Positions 32,606 to 39,256 of a DNA stretch of 39,256 bases are shown here, piece by piece. The number at the start of each line of letters is the position of its first letter. The first letter of the stretch is position 1. Below the pieces are notes generated by a model that made no database searches, was not told the origin of the DNA, and was given only the letters and a program-made list of their open reading frames with translations. Made by a program: the position numbers and the translations under genes. Origin of the DNA: Calidithermus chliarophilus DSM 9957 (GTDB lineage: Bacteria; Deinococcota; Deinococci; Deinococcales; Thermaceae). The stretch spans positions 123,891-163,146 of the forward strand of contig NZ_KE387025.1 in NCBI RefSeq assembly GCF_000430045.1. The letters are read 5' to 3'.

Positions 32606-33514
32606 ATGGCCCAGACCCGGCTCGAGACCCTGTTGATCGCCACCGACGGCAGCACGGGAAGTGAGAAGGCGGTGCGGGTGGGCCTCGAGCTCGCCCGGCG
32701 CCTGGGGGCCGAGGTGGAGTTCGTCAACGCGGTGGAGCACGGCGAGGAGCCGGCCGACGCGCACCTGGCGACCGGCCTGACCCTGCTCCACGACCTCGAC
32801 CGCCACCGCGGCAAGCTGGCGCTCGAGCAGGCCACCGGGCTGGCCGAGGAGGCCGGCGTGCGGTCGCGGGCCCTGCAGCGCTCGGGCCACCCCGAGCAGG
32901 TGATCCTGGAGCGGGCCGGGGAGGCCGACCTGGTGGTGATGGGCACCCACGGGCGCGGCGGCCCCGGGCGCTGGGTGCTGGGCTCGGTGGCCGAGGCCGT
33001 GCTGGCCCGCAGCCCCAAGCCGGTGCTGGTGGTGCACGAGTCCTACACCCCCCGCCCCGGGGCAGAAACCGACTTCCAGCGCCTCCTGATCGCCACCGAC
33101 GGCAGCGGCTGCAGCGAGAAAGCCGCCCGGCTCGGCCTCGAGCTCGCCCGGGCCCTCGGCGCCGGGGTGACCTTCCTGTACGCCGTCGAGGAGGCCTGGC
33201 GCCCCAGCGCCTCCGCGCTCCCCCTGGCCGAGGCGCTGGGCCTGATCGAGCGCGACACGCTGGCCCAGGCCGCGGCGCTCCTCGAGGCCGCCCAGGCGCA
33301 GGCGCGCGAATCGGGGGTGGACGCGGAGGTGCGGCTGGCGCAGGGGCGGGCGCGGGGGTGCATCCTCGAGGCCGCCCGGGAGCACGACCTGGTGGTGATG
33401 GGGACCCACGGGCGCACCGGGCTGGACCGGCTGGTGCTGGGCTCGGTGGCCGAGGGGGTCATCCGCCGCAGCCGGGCGCCGGTGCTGGTGGTGCCCTGCC
33501 CGGGGCTGGGGTGA
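32606..33514 (+). CDS. Tandem universal stress protein (two UspA domains)
   Basis: A 302-aa protein with two UspA folds. The first starts TLLIATDGSTGSEKA and ends with the nucleotide motif GTHGRGGPGRWVLGS; the second starts LLIATDGSGCSEKAA and ends with GTHGRTGLDRLVLGS. Both keep the G-x2-G-x9-G-S pattern of ATP-binding Usps. GGACGGAGG precedes ATG 32606, and the gene appears to form an operon with the ABC ATPase upstream. Role: general stress survival; ligand effects are not predictable. Confidence 0.9.
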   Translation: MAQTRLETLLIATDGSTGSEKAVRVGLELARRLGAEVEFVNAVEHGEEPADAHLATGLTLLHDLDRHRGKLALEQATGLAEEAGVRSRALQRSGHPEQVILERAGEADLVVMGTHGRGGPGRWVLGSVAEAVLARSPKPVLVVHESYTPRPGAETDFQRLLIATDGSGCSEKAARLGLELARALGAGVTFLYAVEEAWRPSASALPLAEALGLIERDTLAQAAALLEAAQAQARESGVDAEVRLAQGRARGCILEAAREHDLVVMGTHGRTGLDRLVLGSVAEGVIRRSRAPVLVVPCPGLG

Positions 33515-33537
33515 ACGCGCGGTCGCCGGGGGCTGAC

Positions 33538-34140
33538 GTGACCCAGGCCGAACCCCCCATGAACCTGCTGCGGCTGTGGTGGACCGCGGTGGTCCGCCCC
33601 GGCCGGGCCTTCGCGGAGGTGGGGCGCAGGCCCGCGCCGCTGTGGGCCTTCACCGTGATATTGGCCTTCAACCTCCTCATCTCCCTCACCACCACCCTGG
33701 GCCGCGTCCTCGGCGGCGGGGAGGTGCTGCTGCCCTCCTGGCTGACCTTCCTGCCCGACGACCGCTACCTCCTCGCCGAGCTGTTCTTCCTGCCGGCGGT
33801 GCGCATGGCCACCTGGCTGCTGGGCGCGGCCGTCGTGTACCTGGGGGCCCGGCTGGCGGGCCGGCCCGCCGACATGGACCGGCTGCTGCAGGTCGGGGGC
33901 GTGGTGTACCTGGTGGTCATGCCCTACACCTTCGCGGTCGACTGGACGACCCTGGCCTTCGGGGCCTTCGGGATGGGCCTGATCGTCTACGTCCACGGGG
34001 TGGTGGACCTGGTGTGGTCGGTGGCCCTGCAGGTGGTCGGCCTGCGGGTGCTGCTGGGCCTACCGGCCGGGCTGGCGCTGGGCCTGACCCTGCTGAGCAC
34101 CCTCTTCACCCTGCCGCTGCTGATGATCTTCGCCCGCTGA
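33538..34140 (+). CDS. Yip1-like integral membrane protein
   Basis: A 200-aa protein with an N-terminal cytoplasmic stretch typical of bacterial Yip1 proteins (LLRLWWTAVVRPGRAFAEV) and about five hydrophobic segments (for example LWAFTVILAFNLLISL, MATWLLGAAVVYLGARLA, LALGLTLLSTLFTLPLLM). The function of this family in bacteria is unknown. I chose GTG 33538, with GGGGG upstream; ATG 33559 is also possible. It lies 23 bp after the universal stress protein gene. Confidence 0.65.
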   Translation: MTQAEPPMNLLRLWWTAVVRPGRAFAEVGRRPAPLWAFTVILAFNLLISLTTTLGRVLGGGEVLLPSWLTFLPDDRYLLAELFFLPAVRMATWLLGAAVVYLGARLAGRPADMDRLLQVGGVVYLVVMPYTFAVDWTTLAFGAFGMGLIVYVHGVVDLVWSVALQVVGLRVLLGLPAGLALGLTLLSTLFTLPLLMIFAR

Positions 34141-34147
34141 GGCCGTC

Positions 34148-35138
34148 ATGGTCGTCGCACTGGCCGGGGACACGATGCTGGGGCGGGTGGTCAACGAGGC
34201 CCTGCTCCGCCACGGCCCGGCCTACCCCTGGGGCGACGTCCTGCCCGAGCTGCACCGGGCCGGCGCCCGCGTCGTGAACCTCGAGTGCGTCGTCGCCCGG
34301 CGCGGCACGCCCTGGGGGCGCTGGCCCAAGGTCTTCCACTTCCGGGCCAACCCGGTGGCGGTGGACGCCCTGAAGCTGGCCCGGATCGACTGCGTGGCCC
34401 TCGCCAACAACCACGTGCTCGACTACGGGGAGGAGGCCTTCGTGGAGATGCTGGGCCTGCTGGAGGCGGCGGGGATCGCCTACGCGGGGGCGGGGCGCAA
34501 CCTCGAGGAGGCCCGCCGCCCGGCGGTCCTGGAGGCCGGGGGGCTCCGGCTCGGCGTCGTGGCCTTCACCGACAACGAGCCCGGCTGGAAAGCCGCCCCG
34601 GCGGCCCCCGGGACCCACTACCTCCCGGTCTCGCCCGGGTCGGTGCCGGCGCTGGGGGAGGGGGTGGCCCGGGCCCGCGCGATGGGGGCCGAGTTGGTGG
34701 TCGTCTCCGCCCACTGGGGGCCCAACATGCGCCTGCGCCCCGCCCCCGCCTTCCGCGAGTTCGCGCGCGGTCATCGAGGCCGGGGCCGACGCGTTCTACG
34801 GGCACAGCGCCCACGTGTTCCAGGGCGTCGAGGTCTACCGGGGCCGGCCCATCCTCTACGACTGCGGCGAGTTCGTGGACGACTACGCCGTGGACCCCGC
34901 GCTGCGCAACGACTGGGGGCTGCTGTTCGGCCTCGAGGTCGAGGGGGGCCGGGTCCGGCGGGTGGCGCTGACCCCCCTCCTCATCGACGGCTGCCAGGTG
35001 CGGCGCGCGGCGGGGGAGGACCTCGAGGCCATCGCCGCGCGCATCCGGGAGCTCTCGGCGGAGATGGGCACCGAGGTCGGAGGAGAAGGGCACCGGCTGT
35101 GGGTGGAGTGCGGGGAGGCTCAGCCCCGCCGCCGGTAA
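34148..35138 (+). pseudogene. CapA-like metallophosphatase gene with a frameshift
   Basis: The product begins VVALAGDTMLGR and has NLECVV and ALANNHVLDYGEEAF, the metal-binding motifs of CapA/PgsA-like (calcineurin-type) phosphatases, then FTDNEPGW and VVVSAHWGPNMRL. At about 34762-34771, in an alternating GC run, the frame shifts by +1: the family continuation (VIEAGADAFYGHSAHVFQG, YDCGEFVDDYAVD) is in the other frame down to TAA 35138. In frame it would be about 330 aa, normal for the family. Either a real inactivating change, or a sequencing error in the GC run. The stop codon lies within the GGTAAT repeat at 35134. Confidence 0.7.
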
Positions 35139-35166
35139 TGCCCGGGTAACGGTCCGGGTGTCTCAT
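35134..35166 (+). promoter_or_regulatory. Direct-repeat promoter upstream of the second universal stress protein
   Basis: GGTAAT (35134) and GGTAAC (35145) are 11 bp apart; 10 nt later follows TCTCAT, a weaker -10 candidate than in the two sister sites. The ATG is at 35184. Confidence 0.45.
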
Positions 35167-35183
35167 CAGGATAGGAGGTGGGC

Positions 35184-36137
35184 ATGTTCGGCAAGATCCT
35201 GATCGCCGTGGACGGCTCGAGCTGCAGCGAACGGGCGGGGCGGGTGGGGCTGGCCTTCGCCCGGGGGCTGGGCGCGGAGGTGTGGGTGGTCCACGTCGTC
35301 AAGGCCCCTCCGGCCTACCTCGAGGCCGGCGCGGGCGCGGCGGAGGCCGAGTCCTGGGCCGAGGCGCTGCTGGGGAGTTGGCGCGAGCTCGGCCGCCGGG
35401 CGGGCCTCGAGCCCCGCACCGAGGCCCTGCGCCACGACCACGCCGGGGAGGGCATCGCGGAGGCGGCCGGGAGGCTGGGCTGCGAGTTGGTGGTGCTGGG
35501 GACGCACGGCCGGGAGGGCCTGCGCCGGGTGCTGCTGGGCAGCGTGGCCGAGCGGGTCTGTAGGCTCTCGCCGGTGCCGGTCCTGCTGGTGCGCGGCGAC
35601 GGCGGGGTGGAGCCCGCCACCGGGGCGTTCGGCCGCATCCTGGCCCCCGTGGACGGCAGCGCCGCCGCCGAGGCCGCCTTCCGGGTCGCCGACCGGCTGG
35701 CGGTGCGGCTGGGGGCCGAGCTCCACGTGCTGCACGTGGTCCCGCCGCTGGCCGTCCCGCTCCCCGAGCCCTGGGGCGGCGCGACGAGCGTGCTGTACGC
35801 CTGGGCCGAGATCGAGCGGGCCCTCGAGCAGGAGGAGCACGCCATCCTCGCGGCCGCCCAGGCCCGGGCCTGCGCCGCGCGGGTCACGACCGCCAGCGTC
35901 AAGGCGGGCCACCGGCGCGAGGCCGACTGCATCGTGGAGTACGCCCGCGACAACGGCACCGACCTCATCGTCATGGGCACCCACGGGCGCACCGGCCTCG
36001 AGCGCCTCCTGCTGGGCAGCGTCGCCGAGGGGGTGGCCCACCACACGCCCGTCCCGCTGCTGCTGGTGCGCCCCGGCCAGGCCGGGGGGCTCGAGGCGGC
36101 CCTGAGCCCGGGCCGGGAGAAGGAGGAGTCGCGATGA
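35184..36137 (+). CDS. Tandem universal stress protein (second copy)
   Basis: 317 aa from ATG 35184, chosen because AGGAGG lies 5 nt upstream (GTG 35178 is inside that site). Two UspA domains: ILIAVDGSSCSERAG ... GTHGREGLRRVLLGS and ILAPVDGSAAAEAAF ... GTHGRTGLERLLLGS. The ATP-binding glycine motif is intact in both. It is the first gene after the GGTAAY repeat and overlaps the hydrolase gene by ATGA, so both are co-translated. Confidence 0.9.
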   Translation: MFGKILIAVDGSSCSERAGRVGLAFARGLGAEVWVVHVVKAPPAYLEAGAGAAEAESWAEALLGSWRELGRRAGLEPRTEALRHDHAGEGIAEAAGRLGCELVVLGTHGREGLRRVLLGSVAERVCRLSPVPVLLVRGDGGVEPATGAFGRILAPVDGSAAAEAAFRVADRLAVRLGAELHVLHVVPPLAVPLPEPWGGATSVLYAWAEIERALEQEEHAILAAAQARACAARVTTASVKAGHRREADCIVEYARDNGTDLIVMGTHGRTGLERLLLGSVAEGVAHHTPVPLLLVRPGQAGGLEAALSPGREKEESR

Positions 36138-36829
36138 ACGACCTGCACCAGATGGTCCGAATACCCCTGGACGACGGCTCCGAACACCTGGGGGGCGACC
36201 TGGCGGTACCGGCCGGGGCGCGGGGCATCGTCCTGTTCGCGCACGGCAGCGGCAGCAGCCGCCTGAGCCCCCGCAACCGCTACGTGGCCGAGGAGGTCCA
36301 GAAGGCCGGCCTCGCCACGCTGCTCCTCGACCTGCTGACGCAGGGCGAGGAGGCCCGGGACCTCGTCACCCACGAGCTGCGCTTCGACATCCCTCTGCTG
36401 GCCCGGCGGCTGGCCCTGGCCACCGGCTGGGCCTCGAGGCAGCCCGCGACCCGGGGCCTGAAGGTCGGCTACTTCGGGGCGAGCACCGGGGCGGCGGCGG
36501 CCCTGGTGGCCGCGGCACAGCACCCCGAAGCGGTCGGGGCGGTGGTCTCGCGCGGCGGGCGGCCCGACCTGGCGGGCCCGGCGCTGGCGAGGGTGCGGGC
36601 CCCTACCCTGCTCATCGTGGGCGGCCGGGACGGGCCGGTGATCGAGATGAACAAGGAGGCGCTCGAGGAGATGCGCTGCGAGAAGGAGCTGGTGGTCATC
36701 CCGGGGGCCACGCACCTCTTCGAGGAGCCCGGGAAGCTGGAGGCGGTGGCCCGCCTGGCCACCCTCTGGCTCGCCCGGCACCTCGACGCCCGCTCCTCCG
36801 GGAACGAGCACCCCGTCCGGTCGCGTTGA
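36134..36829 (+). CDS. Alpha/beta hydrolase (dienelactone hydrolase-like)
   Basis: The 231-aa protein has an alpha/beta hydrolase fold: oxyanion region LFAHGSGSS (36-42), nucleophile S117 in GASTG, D166 in VGGRDGPV and H194 in GATHLFEEPG complete the triad. Related bacterial proteins are often fused to phosphoribosyltransferases or sit beside stress genes; the substrate is unknown. The start overlaps the stop of the universal stress protein gene. Confidence 0.82.
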   Translation: MNDLHQMVRIPLDDGSEHLGGDLAVPAGARGIVLFAHGSGSSRLSPRNRYVAEEVQKAGLATLLLDLLTQGEEARDLVTHELRFDIPLLARRLALATGWASRQPATRGLKVGYFGASTGAAAALVAAAQHPEAVGAVVSRGGRPDLAGPALARVRAPTLLIVGGRDGPVIEMNKEALEEMRCEKELVVIPGATHLFEEPGKLEAVARLATLWLARHLDARSSGNEHPVRSR

Positions 36830-36866
36830 GCCCCGGCCCGGACCCGCCGGGCCAGCGAGGTGAACC

Positions 36867-37322
36867 ATGGAAGGCAAACCCACCACCGACATCCCCACCG
36901 GCGACATCGACACGCTGATCTCGATCCTGTTCAAGAGCTACCCCGGCGGCCTGCGGGGCGAGCGGGAGGCCCTCGTCCGCTCGCTGATGGCCGAGGGGTT
37001 GGACCTGGGGGACGCCGAGGAGGCGCTGCGCTGGCTCGAGGAGGCCCGCCACGCCCACCTCGTGGGGGACAACTGGGTCTTCACCCGCCACCCCGTCGGG
37101 CTGCCCGAGCTGCTGCGCAGCCTCGACGAGGAGTACCCCGCCTTCGTGGGCCGCGACCGCGACGAGCCCCGCGCCGAGGCCGCCGAGTTCATCGCCTCGC
37201 GGATGGGCCTCGACGAGGACGTAGCCCGGGAGGTGCTCGAGGACCTCGAGGCCGCCGGCTACGCCGCCCTCGACTACGACCCCGAGGAACAGCGCACCCG
37301 CATGCTCTTCCGCAAGCCCTGA
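36867..37322 (+). CDS. Hypothetical protein with winged-helix-like N-terminus
   Basis: A 151-aa acidic protein starting MEGKPTTDIPTGDIDTLI. The part around LRWLEEARHAHLVGDNWVFT resembles the wing of a small helix-turn-helix, and two similar alpha-helical halves are separated near residue 80. No family recognised. GCGAGGTG precedes the ATG. It follows the hydrolase gene after a 37-bp gap and may belong to the same operon. Confidence 0.6.
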   Translation: MEGKPTTDIPTGDIDTLISILFKSYPGGLRGEREALVRSLMAEGLDLGDAEEALRWLEEARHAHLVGDNWVFTRHPVGLPELLRSLDEEYPAFVGRDRDEPRAEAAEFIASRMGLDEDVAREVLEDLEAAGYAALDYDPEEQRTRMLFRKP

Positions 37323-37338
37323 CCAGCGCGACGCTGAG

Positions 37339-37360
37339 GGCCGGGTCTCGAGACCCGGCC
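37339..37360. terminator. Perfect 22-bp palindrome between convergent genes
   Basis: GGCCGGGTCT and its complement meet around CG at 37339-37360, 17 bp after the plus-strand stop and 40 bp before the end of the minus-strand lipoprotein gene; it probably terminates transcription from either side. No T-tract. Confidence 0.55.
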
Positions 37361-37399
37361 CCGCAGCCGGACTGCCGCGAGGAACGCCGTCGGAAGGGT

Positions 37400-37999
37400 T
37401 CAGGGCCAGTAGCGGGCCACGGCGAACTCGAGCTCGCTCTGGGCGCCCCGGAGCTCCCGCCACCCGGCCACCACGATCCTGCCGTCGGCCTGCAGGCGCA
37501 TGGCCAGGAGGGAGTCGGCGGCGCCGGCGAAGTCGGTGACGACCTTGCCGTCGGCGTCGAAGCTCGCGTCGAGGCTGCCGTCGGGGTTGTACCGGGCCAG
37601 GGCGAAGCTGGAGGTGTAGCCCCCGCCCGCCCCGCCCCCGCTGCCCCCGGCGGCCACGATCTTGCTGCCGGGCTGGAGGGCTAAGGCGAAGATCACGTCG
37701 CTCCCCCCGAGGTCGGTGGTCACGACGCCCTGGTCGCCGAATTGCGTGTCCAGGGTCCCGTCCGGGTTGAAGCGGGCAAGGGCGAAGTCCTGGCCAGGGG
37801 TGTACGCCAGCCCTCCCACCACCAGCTTCCCGTCGGGCTGGACGAGCAGGGCGAACGCCTTCGACCCGCTCCCCGCCTTCACGGTGACCAGGCCGTCCCC
37901 GCCGAAGCCGGCGTCCAGCGAACCGGCGGGGGGTTTGGGGGGCGGGGTGATGCAGGCCGTCAGCAGCAGCCCCAGCCCGATGATCGCGTACCTTCGCAT
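37400..37999 (-). CDS. Delta-60-repeat lipoprotein
   Basis: The 199-aa protein has a lipoprotein signal (MRRYAIIGLGLLLTAC, lipobox LTAC) and then about three delta-60 repeats, each with the pattern SLDxxFGxxG ... DLGG ... QPDGK(I/L)VVxG ... FALARYNPDG. Such repeats form beta-propeller-like structures; the function is unknown, the location is probably the outer side of a membrane. AGGAGGTGACCC precedes the ATG. The next minus-strand gene has the same repeats, indicating a tandem duplication. Confidence 0.8.
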   Translation of the reverse strand: MRRYAIIGLGLLLTACITPPPKPPAGSLDAGFGGDGLVTVKAGSGSKAFALLVQPDGKLVVGGLAYTPGQDFALARFNPDGTLDTQFGDQGVVTTDLGGSDVIFALALQPGSKIVAAGGSGGGAGGGYTSSFALARYNPDGSLDASFDADGKVVTDFAGAADSLLAMRLQADGRIVVAGWRELRGAQSELEFAVARYWP

Positions 38000-38053
38000 G
38001 GGTCACCTCCTCGAGCCCGGCGCCCTGAGCCGGCGGGTCACCCCTCGAGCGCC

Positions 38054-39256
38054 TCAGGGCCAGTAGCGGGCGAGGGCGAAGTTGGCGCCGGCCCCTCCGG
38101 CCGCCACGATCCTGCCGTCGGGCTGCACGGCCACCGCCCCGGCGAAGTCGTAGCCGCCGAAGTCGGTGAGCGCCCTGCCGTCGCCGTCGAAGGCGATGTC
38201 GGGGGTGCCGTCGGGCGTGTAGCGGGCGAGGGCGAAGTCGCCGCCGCCGCCGTCGTAGCTGTGCCCGGCCAGCACGATCTTGCCGCCCGGCTGCAGCGCC
38301 ATCCTGTAAGCGTCGTCCTGCTTGCCGAGGTCGCTGACGACCACCCCGCCGGCCCCGAAGCCGGTGTCGGGGGTGCCGTCGGGGTTGTAGCGGAACAGGG
38401 CGAAGTCGAAGTCCTTCACGTAGCGCACCCCGCCCGCCACGATCTTGCCGCCCGGCAGCACGGCCAGCGCCCGGATGCCCCCGCCGCCGATGTCCACCCG
38501 GCCGTCCGAGCCGAAGGCGGGGTCCAGCGAGCCGCCGGGGGTGTAGCGAGCCAGCGCGTCGCCGTCCCCGAAGCCGCCCGCCACGATCTTCCCGTCGGGC
38601 TGCAGCGCCAGGGCCCAGACCCCCTCGTTGCCGCCGAAGTCGCTGACGACCTTGCCGCCGGCGCCGAAGTCGGGGTCGAGGCTGCCGTCGGGGCGGTAGC
38701 GGGCGAGGGCGAAGTCGGCCTTCGCGCCGGCGCTCCAGCCCGCCACGACGAGCCTGCCGTCGGCTTGCAGCGCCAGGCCGTAGGCCTCGTCCCGCCCGCC
38801 GAAGTCGGTCGTCACCTTCCCGCCGCTGCCGAAGTCGGGGTCGAGGCTACCTTGCGGGGTGTAGCGGGCCACGGCGAAGTCGTAGTTGCCCGCGGAGCGG
38901 CTGACCCCCGCGACCAGGATCTTCCCGTCGGGCTGAAGGGCCAAGGCCTGGGGCTCGGCGTAGTCGCCGAACACGGTGATCGCCCTGCCGCCGTCGCCGA
39001 AGCCGGCGTCGGGGGTGCCGTCGGGGTTGAGGCGCAGCAGGGCGAAGCGGCCGTTGCCGAAGCCGGCGGCCAGGATCTTTCCGTCCGGCTGCAGCACGAG
39101 GGCCTGGGCGAAGTCGTTGCCGCCCAGGTCGCCGACGTACCTCCCGCCCGTGCCGAAGCTCATGTCCAGCGAGCCGGGCGCCTCCCTCACCACGCCCAGG
39201 CTCAGCGGGGTCTGGCGCGAGGTGGCGCCGGAGGTGCCGGTCACGGCGGGGCTCCA
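38054..39256 (-). CDS. Delta-60-repeat protein, 5' end outside window
   Basis: At least 396 aa with about seven delta-60 repeats (for example ALALQPDGKILVAG, FALARYRPDGSLDPDFGAGG). The frame is open to the edge of the window (WSPAV precedes the GTG at 39244), so the real start and a probable signal peptide lie outside. It ends ANFALARYWP, almost the same as the end of the next lipoprotein (FAVARYWP), as expected for paralogues. Role unknown. Confidence 0.78.
   Translation of the reverse strand, partial: WSPAVTGTSGATSRQTPLSLGVVREAPGSLDMSFGTGGRYVGDLGGNDFAQALVLQPDGKILAAGFGNGRFALLRLNPDGTPDAGFGDGGRAITVFGDYAEPQALALQPDGKILVAGVSRSAGNYDFAVARYTPQGSLDPDFGSGGKVTTDFGGRDEAYGLALQADGRLVVAGWSAGAKADFALARYRPDGSLDPDFGAGGKVVSDFGGNEGVWALALQPDGKIVAGGFGDGDALARYTPGGSLDPAFGSDGRVDIGGGGIRALAVLPGGKIVAGGVRYVKDFDFALFRYNPDGTPDTGFGAGGVVVSDLGKQDDAYRMALQPGGKIVLAGHSYDGGGGDFALARYTPDGTPDIAFDGDGRALTDFGGYDFAGAVAVQPDGRIVAAGGAGANFALARYWP

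Noticed and set aside
31460-33409. 649-codon minus-strand ORF opposite the ABC ATPase and universal stress protein
   Set aside because: His/Gly/Leu-rich antisense frame of two genes with intact family motifs.
35315-36934. 539-codon minus-strand ORF opposite the second universal stress protein and hydrolase
   Set aside because: Antisense shadow; composition not protein-like and real genes with complete motifs lie on the plus strand.
1-39256. tRNA or rRNA genes, riboswitches, cas6 or a second CRISPR type
   Set aside because: I saw no cloverleaf, rRNA core sequence, known riboswitch pattern or further cas genes; cas6 is not expected in type I-C.

Overview
The window comes from a GC-rich bacterium. 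High GC outside the arrays, constant CTCGAG hexamers, GTG/TTG starts, leaderless-looking promoters and the style of the proteins point to the Deinococcota, most likely Thermaceae (Meiothermus/Calidithermus/Thermus type). This is inferred from sequence style; no marker gene is present.

Layout. 1-558: end of a helix-hairpin-helix (PolX-like) gene. 559-843: regulatory DNA and a gene remnant. 844-7106 (minus): six-gene cassette in the order sigma factor, small protein, ImmA/IrrE-type protease, NurA-like nuclease, HerA-like ATPase, DNA methyltransferase; it looks like an uncharacterised defence or stress cassette. 7156-12211: CRISPR array 1 (71 repeats, minus orientation), whose leader touches the end of cas2. 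12391-21299 (minus): complete type I-C locus, cas2, cas1, cas4, cas7c, cas8c (with an internal cas11c start), cas5c, a 58-aa ORF and an unusual cas3 whose first ~335 residues are a complete HTH-WYL regulator. 21461-23346 (minus): TPR plus winged-helix regulator and a small exported-peptide ORF. 23604-30499: CRISPR array 2 (82 repeats, plus orientation), split by an IS630-family element at 26135-27211. 30754-39256: stress and housekeeping genes (small-alarmone-hydrolase-like HD protein, MalK/UgpC-type ABC ATPase, two tandem universal stress proteins, Yip1-like membrane protein, frameshifted CapA-like gene, alpha/beta hydrolase, hypothetical gene, two delta-60-repeat proteins).

Most interesting signal. 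The 184-bp gap between cas3 and the 58-aa ORF appears to hide a mini-CRISPR regulatory RNA on the plus strand: a -10 box, a single degenerate repeat ending in the same GAGGATTGAAAC as the arrays, a spacer-like stretch and a terminator hairpin. The spacer-like stretch resembles a site about 90 bp away that has a TTC PAM and abuts the -35 box of the predicted promoter of the cas operon. This is the architecture of a cas-autorepressing RNA (CreR-like), here proposed for a type I-C system.

How the parts may work together. Both arrays have nearly the same repeat and should share one Cas set; together they hold 151 spacers. Their leaders share a 9-bp motif (GCGCGAACC/GGTTCGCGC) three times at the same distances from the first repeat. 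A near-copy lies upstream of wyl-cas3. Control layers visible here are therefore the mini-CRISPR RNA, the WYL domain fused to Cas3, the TPR regulator with its candidate peptide, and the leader motif. Separately, an 11-bp-phased GGTAAY direct repeat lies upstream of the HhH gene, the ABC ATPase and the second universal stress protein, suggesting a small regulon.
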